Source: Pseudomonadota bacterium
Lineage (GTDB): Bacteria > Pseudomonadota > Gammaproteobacteria > Acidiferrobacterales > Acidiferrobacteraceae
NCBI GenBank assembly: GCA_021777535.1
Contig: JAJYDN010000019.1
Coordinates: 1 to 42,715 of the forward strand
Direction: 5' to 3'
DNA: 42,715 nt
Notes under the pieces: generated by a model
Databases searched by the model: none
The model's input: the letters and a program-made list of their open reading frames with translations, nothing else
Told to the model about the DNA's origin: nothing
Position numbers and translations under genes: made by a program
In this document: piece after piece, positions 33,318-41,264 of the stretch
Position numbering within the stretch: the first letter of the stretch is position 1
Layout: each line of letters opens with the position of its first letter

Positions 33318-34067
33318 TTAGAGTGCGGCAACGGGCAGGCGCAGATGAACCTGCCGCGCCCCGCCCGGTCCTGCGCTTCCGAAGGCGCCCAGAAAACCCT
33401 GCAGGCGCAGGCCGTGACCGGCGATAAGACCCGTAAAGGAGAGCGTGCCGCCCGCCTGCCGATAGTGCCCGCGGCCGCTGACCGCAAGCTTGCCGCCGAT
33501 CGTATGGATGGTGTAGGCAGCACCGGCGGGCGTCATCCTGAAGGAAAGCCGGTAGCTGCCGAGCGGGTCGACCGGTGCGCTCGCAAGCCCCGCATGCCGC
33601 CAGATCACCACGCCACCGCCCCGGGCCCCGCGGCCCCCCACCCAGTCGCGGTCGCGCAGCACGATCTCTCCCGTCGCACCGGCATCGCGCAGACCCGTCG
33701 CCAGAAGACCCAGCATGGCGGCCGGCATCCTCAATGCCGCCTGCGCCAGTTCGACGTGGCGCGCACCCACTGCAACGGACGCATGCCCAGCCAGAACTCC
33801 GCGCCCCTGCACGATGTAGCCCCAGTGGCCGTGCAGCAAGGCCCCGGGCCAGACATGAAATTTCAGGTGGCTGAGCGTGCTCGTGCCCTGCCCGCCCGTT
33901 GCGGTCAATACCGCCCGTCCCGACCAGACCGATCCGTGTACGGCTGTCAGCGCCATCGAGGGCGGCAACGGAATCGACGACACGGCCAGGCGCGCGGGCG
34001 CCGTCGCCGCAAGAAAAAGGAGATAGCCGCCGGCCCCGGCGAGACCGTAACGGAAGGCCGCCTTCAT
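33318..34067 (-). CDS. gspN: Type II secretion protein GspN
   Basis: A 249-residue inner-membrane-anchored periplasmic protein. It has one N-terminal helix (GLAGAGGYLLFLAATAPARL) and then a beta-rich domain with AVHGSVWSGRAVLTATG, FHVWPGALLHGHWGYIV and HASVAVGARHVELAQAALRM, matching the GspN/PulN family. GspN is an accessory component, absent from many systems. Here it is the last gsp gene and overlaps gspM by ATGA. The mature part has no Cys. Confidence 0.85.
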   Translation of the reverse strand: MKAAFRYGLAGAGGYLLFLAATAPARLAVSSIPLPPSMALTAVHGSVWSGRAVLTATGGQGTSTLSHLKFHVWPGALLHGHWGYIVQGRGVLAGHASVAVGARHVELAQAALRMPAAMLGLLATGLRDAGATGEIVLRDRDWVGGRGARGGGVVIWRHAGLASAPVDPLGSYRLSFRMTPAGAAYTIHTIGGKLAVSGRGHYRQAGGTLSFTGLIAGHGLRLQGFLGAFGSAGPGGARQVHLRLPVAAL

Positions 34068-34561
34068 GAAAGCGCCCGCACGGTCACCCGCCCGCCGACC
34101 TCGCCCTGACCTGCCGGCGCGAGAGAGGCCTGCGCCACCGCCACCCCGTGACCCTGCAGGGCGGCAAAAAACCGCAGCAAGGCATCGAAAGGCACCGTGC
34201 CGAACACCAGATTCGCGCGGTGCGCGCCCTGTGGCGACAATTCCTGTGGCGCGACACCGTTGGCCTGCGCCTGCGCCTCGATGAGACCCAGCAGCGCCGT
34301 GCCACTGGGCGCCTGGCCCGCGCGCCCCTTCAGTCCGGCAAGCGTCTGTGCCTCCTCGCGCATCTGGACCAGGGCGATCCGTTCACGCGGCACCGCGCGC
34401 GTGAGCGTATGGACCCGCGCCGCGAGGGGTGCCCAGATGGCGAGATAGAAAACAAGCGGCACCAGCAAAGCCATGCCCATCCCGAGCGCCTGGCGTTCCC
34501 GTTCGGGACGGCTCGCCCACAACGCCTGCAGCGCCTCCACGGATCGGTGCAGATTCTTCAT
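34064..34561 (-). CDS. gspM: Type II secretion protein GspM
   Basis: Bitopic inner-membrane protein of the assembly platform, partner of GspL. The 165 residues begin MKNLHRSVEALQALWASRPE, with a single helix (ALGMGMALLVPLVFYLAIWA) and then a periplasmic ferredoxin-like domain (LLGLIEAQAQANGVAPQELS ... VPFDALLRFFAALQGHGVAV). The start is ATG 34561, overlapping the gspL stop as ATGA; the frame upstream lies over gspL and is not used. Length and topology are normal. Confidence 0.9.
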   Translation of the reverse strand: MKNLHRSVEALQALWASRPERERQALGMGMALLVPLVFYLAIWAPLAARVHTLTRAVPRERIALVQMREEAQTLAGLKGRAGQAPSGTALLGLIEAQAQANGVAPQELSPQGAHRANLVFGTVPFDALLRFFAALQGHGVAVAQASLAPAGQGEVGGRVTVRALS

Positions 34562-35883
34562 GCCGATTGTCTCCTTACCGCCAATTGCGCGCGCACCGCG
34601 TTTCGGCGGCTCATGACGTGATGCGCAGCGACCACGAGACCCCGCGCGGCCAGTGCGTGTTCCAATGCCGTAAGCGCTCCGAAATCTGCTACCTGCACCT
34701 GCACGCGAAGAACCCCGGGGGCATAGCGCAGGCCCAGAAGTCCGGCCGTTCCCAGAGGCTTCAAGGCGGGCGCTGCACGGCCAAGAAGCGCGAGAAACCC
34801 ATCGGCACCGCCCGTGCGCGCAAGCAGCGCCTGCGTCTCGCTCTGCATCTGGCGGGCCGGGTTCAACACCGGCACGTCCGGAAAATTCTGCGCAAAGATC
34901 TGCGCCTGCGCCTGCCGGAGGCGCCCGTGCGCCGCGCCGAGATGCGCCCACTGGGCCATCATGGCGGCGAATGAAAAACAGAGTCCGAGGGCCGCCACGA
35001 TAAGCGCCGGGCGCAGGGACCGCAACGCGGTGAGTGCCGAAGCCGCCATGGCCCCTTTCGTCTCGCCCAGCCTGAACGGCAACGTGCCAACGGCGCCGAC
35101 CGGATTGTCATCGAGGATCACGCGCACCCCAAGCCGCGCCTCGAGCAGGGCGCGCAATGCCTCGTCCCCGTCGCACAGACGGATCTGCGCGGGGGCCTCC
35201 CCTGCGGTTGCCGCTTCGGCGAGCGCCTGCAGAAAGGGTGCCGGCGGCGCCGATGCGCGCCCCATGGCACCGAATCCGCCATAGGGACCCGTGCGTACCG
35301 CCCACTGGCCATCGGCGAACCGGCAGGTCCACTGGCCCTGCACAAAGGGCAGGCCCAGCGTAAGCGGACAGAAACTCGCAGCGAGACCGGCCTGCGCGAA
35401 GGCGGCGCGCCAGGCACCCAGGCGCTCTGCACTGGTGACTGCCACCATGATGCCCGCGGCCGTCGGCTGGTGCGTGAAGTTCAACTGTTCGGGTTCCATG
35501 AGCAGCTGCTCTTCCAGCAAAAACGGCAAGGCCTGAACGAGCTTGGCGCGGCTGCGTCCCGGCCACGCCACCCGCGTAAGCAAGGTTTCCACAGCCGGCG
35601 TCCACACCCGCAACGGCGCCTGGCGTGCCGCCGCCGGCAAGCCCCCCAGCGTGCCACGCCCCCGGTGCCCGTCCGGATCCCGCCACGAGATCACGAGCGC
35701 CGCAGGCGGTGCCTCTGCCGGCTCCGGCTCATGCAAGACGAGATCCCAGGCCCGCGCAGGCGGTGCCGTCACCAGACGGCGCATGCCGTCCGTAACACGG
35801 CGGCCCTTGGGCACGCGAGGTGCCGCCAGGGGTTCGGCTGCGCGCTCCAGCGGTCCTACGATGCCGCGTGATGATGTCGCCAT
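34558..35883 (-). CDS. gspL: Type II secretion protein GspL
   Basis: Inner-membrane protein whose cytoplasmic domain binds the GspE ATPase. In 441 residues the actin-like cytoplasmic part runs to about residue 290 (PGRSRAKLVQALPFLLEEQL then LMEPEQLNFTHQ is the family signature). One helix follows (PALIVAALGLCFSFAAMMAQ) and a short periplasmic domain. The assigned ATG 35883 overlaps gspK by 28 bases. The first 40 residues show little similarity, so the true start might be internal. The stop overlaps gspM as ATGA. Confidence 0.88.
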   Translation of the reverse strand: MATSSRGIVGPLERAAEPLAAPRVPKGRRVTDGMRRLVTAPPARAWDLVLHEPEPAEAPPAALVISWRDPDGHRGRGTLGGLPAAARQAPLRVWTPAVETLLTRVAWPGRSRAKLVQALPFLLEEQLLMEPEQLNFTHQPTAAGIMVAVTSAERLGAWRAAFAQAGLAASFCPLTLGLPFVQGQWTCRFADGQWAVRTGPYGGFGAMGRASAPPAPFLQALAEAATAGEAPAQIRLCDGDEALRALLEARLGVRVILDDNPVGAVGTLPFRLGETKGAMAASALTALRSLRPALIVAALGLCFSFAAMMAQWAHLGAAHGRLRQAQAQIFAQNFPDVPVLNPARQMQSETQALLARTGGADGFLALLGRAAPALKPLGTAGLLGLRYAPGVLRVQVQVADFGALTALEHALAARGLVVAAHHVMSRRNAVRAQLAVRRQSA

Positions 35884-36782
35884 AAAGCCTCCTGCCAGAG
35901 AATAACGGTCGTCTGCCCGCGGCTTTGCCGGTACAAAAGCGCCCGGCGCCGCATCGCAAGCCCATCGAAATGCGCCGTTACATGCGCCATGAAATACTGC
36001 GTCTGTACCGCAATCGCATAGGCGGGCGCCAGTCCGTGCGGCAAAGCCGCTGTAAAGGCGGCGGCCGTCTGAAACGGCTGCGTCATCGCCTCCGTACTGA
36101 GTGTCAGACCCTCTTTTGCGGTAAGACCCGGCACCAGGGCCGCCAGTACCAGGCCCGGCGCCGTGTCGACATTGACGGCCGTGGTAAGCGGCAGCGCCGT
36201 CACATAGGGGCGCAAGGCGCGCACGATATGCGGATCAAACCCCTGCACGAGGCGCAGCTCGCTTACCCCCGCAAACGGCTGGCGCGCCGCCCGGTAGGGA
36301 TGTGTGCGCGCCAGATAGGCCGCATCGAAACCGCCGTCCGCGGCACCTGGCGGCATCTCATAGGCCACCACCGCCTGCGCAAGCGCGGGGTTCAAGGAGA
36401 GCAGCTGCAACAACCGGCTGAAGGTCGCCACCGCACCGGGCACCGCATGTCCGCCCACCACCAGATCGTTCAGATTGAAACGCCCCTGCGGATCCGTAAG
36501 ATCGGCCCTCACCACACCCCCTGCCACCGGAAAGCGCGGCAGCGGCTGCGCCCATTCGCCGGTGAGGGCGTCGATCTGCGTCTGCGCACCCGCACGCGTC
36601 AGTTCCACCGCAGCCAGCCGCAAGGCCCCGTCGACGGCCGCCTGCCCCTGCACCGACGCGCGCGCGTTGGTGCTTTCCTTAAACCATACGGATTCGCCGC
36701 GCATAAGACTCGCGGCGATCAACGCAGTCAGCGCGACGACCAAAAGCGCCACGATCAGCGCCAGACCCCGCTCGCGCCTCAT
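35856..36782 (-). CDS. gspK: Type II secretion minor pseudopilin GspK
   Basis: Large tip pseudopilin (308 residues) that caps the pseudopilus with GspI and GspJ. The leader MRRERG precedes LALIVALLVVALTALIAASL. The absence of Glu at +5 is characteristic of GspK. DPQGRFNLNDLV, PYRAARQPFAGVSELRLVQG (then FDPHIVRALRPYVTALP) and VNVDTAPGLVLAALVPGL are the family's conserved segments. The start ATG 36782 overlaps the gspJ stop as ATGA. Confidence 0.93.
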   Translation of the reverse strand: MRRERGLALIVALLVVALTALIAASLMRGESVWFKESTNARASVQGQAAVDGALRLAAVELTRAGAQTQIDALTGEWAQPLPRFPVAGGVVRADLTDPQGRFNLNDLVVGGHAVPGAVATFSRLLQLLSLNPALAQAVVAYEMPPGAADGGFDAAYLARTHPYRAARQPFAGVSELRLVQGFDPHIVRALRPYVTALPLTTAVNVDTAPGLVLAALVPGLTAKEGLTLSTEAMTQPFQTAAAFTAALPHGLAPAYAIAVQTQYFMAHVTAHFDGLAMRRRALLYRQSRGQTTVILWQEALWRHHHAAS

Positions 36783-37378
36783 CGTCCCACCGGGAACACC
36801 CAGCGCAGGTGGTGCCCATTGTCGAGCCGGATCGTCATGCGCACGAGGCGCGGCATCTGGGTCGGCTGGCCGGGAAGCGGCCACGACCGCACATAGCGGC
36901 CATCGGTAGTAAGCACCCGCAGATGCACGCGGCGGATATGATCCAGCAGCACCAGCGTTGCGCGGTGCGTGCCGGGCGCACGATCGAGTGTCTGCCATCG
37001 CCGCCATTCGAGCCGGCCTCCTGTGACCTTGTAAGCGATACGCCGCAGATTGCTCGCGCGCGTCTTTCCAAAAGGCGCGGGCCCGCCCGCGGTAAACACC
37101 AAAGTCGTTGCCGTGGCGCTGCGGCGGATGACGAACGCGGGCTCGAACGCCCCCAGCGAATCCCGCACGGGCCGCGGCCGCGCCTGGGCGAGATCGGTGC
37201 GCAGGCGATAGTAGGCAAGTTCCCGCGCTTCCCAGCTCGCCCGCACCACGCCCAGATGACGGCGGATGGCGATCGCCCGGTCGAGGCCCGTATAGGCGAT
37301 GGCGCCGACGAGCGCGAAGATTGCGATCGCCACCAGCATCTCGATCAGCGTAAATCCCTTTGCCCGGACCGCGCTCAT
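36779..37378 (-). CDS. gspJ: Type II secretion minor pseudopilin GspJ
   Basis: A 199-residue pseudopilin: leader MSAVRAKG, then FTLIEMLVAIAIFALVGAIA with Glu at +5, then YTGLDRAIAIRRH. The globular part has the GspJ-like DLAQARPRPVRDSLG and WRRWQTLDRAPGT, a Trp-rich strand. It binds GspI and GspK at the pseudopilus tip. ATG 37378 overlaps the gspI stop (ATGA). Confidence 0.9.
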   Translation of the reverse strand: MSAVRAKGFTLIEMLVAIAIFALVGAIAYTGLDRAIAIRRHLGVVRASWEARELAYYRLRTDLAQARPRPVRDSLGAFEPAFVIRRSATATTLVFTAGGPAPFGKTRASNLRRIAYKVTGGRLEWRRWQTLDRAPGTHRATLVLLDHIRRVHLRVLTTDGRYVRSWPLPGQPTQMPRLVRMTIRLDNGHHLRWVFPVGR

Positions 37379-37737
37379 GGCTGGCGCACAAAACCTGCGA
37401 GGCGCATCAGCGTGTCGCGGTGATGCGCGCGGCGCACCGTGATGTTGATGCGGCGCAGATTGCCGACTGCCGTGCGCAGCACATGCGTGCGCACCACGAA
37501 AGCGCGGCCGTCTTCGCGTGCGCGTGTGTGCGTCACCCCAAGCCCCGGCCATTTCGTCAGGGCCTCGACATGGGCAAGACGGCCGTCTGCCACCCACAGC
37601 GCAAGCGTCCGGTTGCGCAAAGCCCCCGTGGTGGTGATGGCCCCGGTGAGATTGCGCATGATGGCGGCCAGCGCCACCGCCAGGATGAAAAGCGCGACCA
37701 GCACCTCGAGCAGCGTAAAACCGCGCCTACGCCGCAT
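37375..37737 (-). CDS. gspI: Type II secretion minor pseudopilin GspI
   Basis: A 120-residue pseudopilin: leader MRRRRG, then FTLLEVLVALFILAVALAAI with Glu at +5. NRTLALWVADGRLAHVEAL is the GspI-typical helix after the transmembrane part. It starts at ATG 37737 inside the end of gspH (11-base overlap) and is thought to nucleate the GspI-J-K tip complex. Confidence 0.9.
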   Translation of the reverse strand: MRRRRGFTLLEVLVALFILAVALAAIMRNLTGAITTTGALRNRTLALWVADGRLAHVEALTKWPGLGVTHTRAREDGRAFVVRTHVLRTAVGNLRRINITVRRAHHRDTLMRLAGFVRQP

Positions 37738-38185
37738 GGGTCCGCACCTGGCCCCGGGCGTCGACCGCAAGCTGCCAGCGGTCATGCCGGGTCACCACGA
37801 ACCAGTGAAACGGCCGCACGAGTCCGCTTGCGCGGAACACGAGCGGGTGCTTGCCGAAACCTGCGAGATGGGCGCCCGGCGGCAGCTTGCGCACCCGGAA
37901 GAGCCGCCCCCGCATGGCGACAAACCGTCCATGGCGGTCCATGCGCAAAAAGGCATAACTTCCGGCGGCGGGCTTTACCATGCAAGGGTCCCCGCTCAAG
38001 ATTGCCTGCGTGCGCACCGCCTTCATCAGTGCGCACAGCCGCAACGCCTGCGTGCGTGCCGACACCGCCGTGGCGCGCCCGAGGCGCGGCGCGATGACCG
38101 CCAGCATGATGCCGATCAGGGCGAGCACGATCAGGATCTCAAAGAGCGTAAAGCCCCGCGCCCGCAGGCCGCCTACAGCTGCCAT
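37727..38185 (-). CDS. gspH: Type II secretion minor pseudopilin GspH
   Basis: A 152-residue pseudopilin: leader MAAVGGLRARG, then FTLFEILIVLALIGIMLAVI with Glu at +5. ALRLCALMKAVRTQAILSGD and the C-terminal QLAVDARGQVRTH fit GspH/FimT-type proteins. It starts at ATG 38185 within the last codons of gspG (13-base overlap) and should link the major shaft (GspG) to the tip complex. Confidence 0.88.
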   Translation of the reverse strand: MAAVGGLRARGFTLFEILIVLALIGIMLAVIAPRLGRATAVSARTQALRLCALMKAVRTQAILSGDPCMVKPAAGSYAFLRMDRHGRFVAMRGRLFRVRKLPPGAHLAGFGKHPLVFRASGLVRPFHWFVVTRHDRWQLAVDARGQVRTHAA

Positions 38186-38598
38186 GACCCGATCACACCC
38201 TTCATGCCGTGACCTTCGCCACCGGGCCCGTAGCTGAATACGTCGACACGCCCGTGCATGCCGGGATTCAGATACTGGTACGGATGTCCCCATGGGTCGA
38301 TCGGCACCCGCGGCAGATAACCGCCAGACCGCCAGTCCGAAGGCACGGGACTCGAAGTGGGCTTTTTGACGAGCGCCTTCAGGCCTTGGCGCTGCGTCGG
38401 ATACTGGCCGTTGTCGAGCCGGTAGAGCTTCAGGGCGCTGACGATCGACCGGATGTCGTTCTTCGCGGCGACGATGCGCGCCTCGTTGGGGCGGCTCATG
38501 ATCTTCGGTACGATCACGGCGGCCAGAATGCCGATGATCACCATGACCACCATCACCTCTATCAGGGTGAAACCGCGCACTTTGCGTAACGTCTCCAT
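38173..38598 (-). CDS. gspG: Type II secretion major pseudopilin GspG, calcium site altered
   Basis: Main shaft subunit of the pseudopilus. The leader METLRKVRG precedes FTLIEVMVVMVIIGILAAVI, followed by NEARIVAAKNDIRSIVSALK, YRLDNGQYPTQRQGL and the PWGHPYQYLNPG motif of GspG. In characterised GspG proteins a C-terminal loop (GADG...D type) binds Ca2+ through aspartates. Here the loop reads SYGPGGEGHGMKGVIGSW and has no Asp. ATG 38598 is preceded by GAGGA at short spacing. An in-frame GTG at 38607 overlaps the gspF stop as GTGA and is a plausible alternative, adding three residues. Confidence 0.93.
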   Translation of the reverse strand: METLRKVRGFTLIEVMVVMVIIGILAAVIVPKIMSRPNEARIVAAKNDIRSIVSALKLYRLDNGQYPTQRQGLKALVKKPTSSPVPSDWRSGGYLPRVPIDPWGHPYQYLNPGMHGRVDVFSYGPGGEGHGMKGVIGSWQL

Positions 38599-38603
38599 GG
38601 TCC

Positions 38604-39815
38604 TCACTTGATGAGATTGTTCATGTCAAAAATGGGCAGCAAGATGGCGAGAACGATGAACAAGACCATCCCGCCCATAACCAGAATCAGCACGGGCTCG
38701 ATCAGGCTCGTAAGCGCCGTGATGAAGCCCTCGAGCTCCCGGCTTTGCGCCTCCGCCGCGCGGGCGAGCATGGTATCGAGCGTGCCGCTCGCCTCACCGC
38801 TGCCTATGAGGTGCACCACCATCGGCGGAAAGAGCCGTGCCCGGCCAAGCGAACGGCTGAGGCTTCCGCCCTCACGCACCTGCCGGCGCGCATCTGCCAC
38901 CGCCGCCCGCATGGGCAGATTCGTCACCACCTGCAAAGCGGTCTCCAGGGCCCCGAGAAGGGGGATGCCGGAACTCGTCAGGATCCCAAGCGTGCTCGCA
39001 AGCCGCGCCGCGTTGAGGCTGCGGATCAGCCGCCCAAGCAACGGAACTCGCAGCAAGCCCCGCTGCCACACGAACCGCCGGTGCTCGTTGCGCAAAAGCA
39101 GCTGGCCGCCTGCGAGAATGCCAAGCAGGCCGAGCGGCCACAGGATGCCGCCGGCCTTGGCGATGTGGCTTATATGGATCAACGCCCGCGTCGCCCACGG
39201 CAGCGGCGCCCCGCTCTGCACGAACACCTGCGCGATCTGCGGCACCACATAGACCAGCAGACCGCCGACGATGGCAGTCGCCACGATGGTCACGAGCGCC
39301 GGATACAGGAAGGCGACCCACACCTTCTGCGTGAGCGCCTGGCGCTGCTCCGTGTACTCGGCGAGCCGCTCGAGGATGAGCGGCAATTTGCCGGACTGTT
39401 CGCCCGCCTCGACCAGATGCCGGTAGAGGGGCGGGAACGAGGTGGGAAATCCCGCGAGCGCGCGCGCAAGCGGCTCGCCTTCCCGCACCTTGGTACGCAC
39501 CGCGGCGAGGATCTTGCGGGACCGCGCCGATTCGCTCTGCTCGGTAAGGGCCTGCAGCGCCTCCTCGATCGGCAGTCCCGCCCGCACGAGCGTCGCGAAC
39601 TGGCGCGTCAGCACGGCCAGTTCCTGCGCCTTCAGTCCCGACTCGAAGGAAAACGGCCGCCTGGTGATGGCTTCGCGCACGATCCGCTCGACCTTGACCG
39701 GCACATAGCCCTGCTCCCGCAAGAGCCCGCGGACACGCCGTTCTGCATCTCCTTCCATGACGCCGCGGACGGACCGTCCGCGGGCGTCGAGTGCCTCGTA
39801 TTCGAAAGCCGCCAT
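38604..39815 (-). CDS. gspF: Type II secretion inner-membrane platform protein GspF
   Basis: Polytopic platform protein contacting GspE and GspL. The 403 residues begin MAAFEYEALDARGRSVRGVM. They contain two GspF domains (LTRQFATLVRAGLPIEEALQ and ARLASTLGILTSSGIPLLGA) and three helices (LYPALVTIVATAIVGGLLVY, LWPLGLLGILAGGQLLL, PVLILVMGGMVLFIVLAILL). The C-terminal PIFDMNNLI is a family hallmark. It starts 3 bases after gspE. Confidence 0.95.
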   Translation of the reverse strand: MAAFEYEALDARGRSVRGVMEGDAERRVRGLLREQGYVPVKVERIVREAITRRPFSFESGLKAQELAVLTRQFATLVRAGLPIEEALQALTEQSESARSRKILAAVRTKVREGEPLARALAGFPTSFPPLYRHLVEAGEQSGKLPLILERLAEYTEQRQALTQKVWVAFLYPALVTIVATAIVGGLLVYVVPQIAQVFVQSGAPLPWATRALIHISHIAKAGGILWPLGLLGILAGGQLLLRNEHRRFVWQRGLLRVPLLGRLIRSLNAARLASTLGILTSSGIPLLGALETALQVVTNLPMRAAVADARRQVREGGSLSRSLGRARLFPPMVVHLIGSGEASGTLDTMLARAAEAQSRELEGFITALTSLIEPVLILVMGGMVLFIVLAILLPIFDMNNLIK

Positions 39816-39818
39816 ACG

Positions 39819-41264
39819 TCAGTCGCGGGAGACCCGCAACACCTCCTCTATGGTTGTGCGCCCTTCACCGACCAGACGCACACCATCCTGCTGCAGTGTG
39901 CGCAGACCCTCTTCGAGAGCGCGTGCATGGAGCTGCGCCTCGGAGGCGCGGTCGTGGATCAAGGCCCTCGTTGCATCGGTGATCCGCAGGAGTTCGTAGA
40001 TGCCGGTGCGGCCCTGGTAGCCCGTGGAATTGCACTCCCCGCAGGTACCGTGACGCGCCGCTGCCCCCAGACAGGCCGGACACAGCGTGCGCACGAGCCG
40101 CTGGGCCAGTACGCCAAGGAGGGTCGACGCCACCAGAAACGGCTCCACCCCCATGTCGGTAAGTCGCGTGACGGCGCCGACCGCGTCGTTCGTATGCAGC
40201 GTCGCCAGCACCAGGTGTCCCGTGAGGCTTGCCTGCACCGCGATGCGCGCCGTCTCCAGATCGCGGATCTCGCCGATCATGATGATGTCCGGGTCCTGGC
40301 GCAGGATGGCCCGCAGGGCGCGGCCGAAGGTGAGATCGATCTTGCTGCTGACCTGGATCTGGCCCACCCCATCGAGCTCGTATTCCACCGGATCCTCGAC
40401 CGTCATGATGTTGAAGGTTCGCGTATTGAGCTCGCTCAACGCCGAATACAGCGTGGTCGTCTTGCCGGAACCCGTGGGCCCGGTCACCAGAATGATGCCG
40501 TGCGGCTGCGCGATCAGCGCACGCAAGGTGGCGAGCGTGTCGTCCGGCATGCCGAGCCCGGACAGATTCAACCGGCCCGCCGCCTTGTCCAGCAACCGGA
40601 GGACGACGCGCTCGCCATAGGCCGTCGGCACGGTCGACACGCGTACGTCGATCGGCCGCCCCGCCAGACGCAGCGTGATGCGCCCGTCTTGCGGGAGCCG
40701 TTTCTCGGCAATATCAAGGCGGGCCATGATCTTGATACGCGACACCAGCACGCCATGGGCTGCCTTCTGCGGCTCGATGATGTCGCGCAGGACACCGTCG
40801 ACCCTGAAGCGCACGAGCGAGCGCGTCTCGAACGCTTCGACATGGATATCGGATGCCTTCTCCCGCACCGCCTGGGTCAGCAGCGCATTGATGAGGCGCA
40901 CGATCGGCGCATCGCCTTCGCTCTCGAGGAGGTCTTCTGTCTTCGGCAGGTGCTGGGCGAGCTCGGCAAGATCCAGATTGTCATCCAGATCCCCCATGAT
41001 CTGCTGCGCCTGCGACATGTCGCGGGCATATCCGCTGTTTAGGGCATGCGCAAACTGCTCCTCGCCGACAGGCAGAATCCGCAGCGGGCGGCGCAACACG
41101 CGTTCGAGTTCCGCGAGCACGGGGCTTGCCACCGTATCGCGCACCCAGACTTCGACATCCTCCTCGACGAGGCCTGCGCTGATGACCCCGTAGCGCTTGG
41201 CGAAGTGGTACGGCAGCCGGCCTACCCACTGGGGATCGAGCGTGCGCTCGGCTACGGTACTCAT
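39819..41264 (-). CDS. gspE: Type II secretion ATPase GspE
   Basis: Cytoplasmic secretion ATPase that powers pseudopilus growth. Of its 481 residues the N2 domain comes first (PYHFAKRYGVI...), then the ATPase core: VREKASDIHVEAFE, Walker A GPTGSGKTTT, the Asp box TVEDPVEYELDGVGQ, Walker B RQDPDIIMIGEIRD and the His box LATLHTNDA. A zinc-binding C-terminal insert has CPAC and CGEC, the four-Cys motif that separates GspE from most PilB/PilT members. It lacks the extra N1 domain, as many GspE do. The start overlaps the gspD stop as ATGA. Confidence 0.96.
   Translation of the reverse strand: MSTVAERTLDPQWVGRLPYHFAKRYGVISAGLVEEDVEVWVRDTVASPVLAELERVLRRPLRILPVGEEQFAHALNSGYARDMSQAQQIMGDLDDNLDLAELAQHLPKTEDLLESEGDAPIVRLINALLTQAVREKASDIHVEAFETRSLVRFRVDGVLRDIIEPQKAAHGVLVSRIKIMARLDIAEKRLPQDGRITLRLAGRPIDVRVSTVPTAYGERVVLRLLDKAAGRLNLSGLGMPDDTLATLRALIAQPHGIILVTGPTGSGKTTTLYSALSELNTRTFNIMTVEDPVEYELDGVGQIQVSSKIDLTFGRALRAILRQDPDIIMIGEIRDLETARIAVQASLTGHLVLATLHTNDAVGAVTRLTDMGVEPFLVASTLLGVLAQRLVRTLCPACLGAAARHGTCGECNSTGYQGRTGIYELLRITDATRALIHDRASEAQLHARALEEGLRTLQQDGVRLVGEGRTTIEEVLRVSRD

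Noticed and set aside
34562..34951. N-terminal extension of gspM over gspL
   Set aside because: The GspM family begins at MKNLHRSVEAL, and ATG 34561 shows the same ATGA overlap as the neighbouring junctions.
38745..41042. Open frame of 765 codons on the plus strand
   Set aside because: Lies antisense to gspF and gspE, which are certain genes. Composition is that of a shadow frame.
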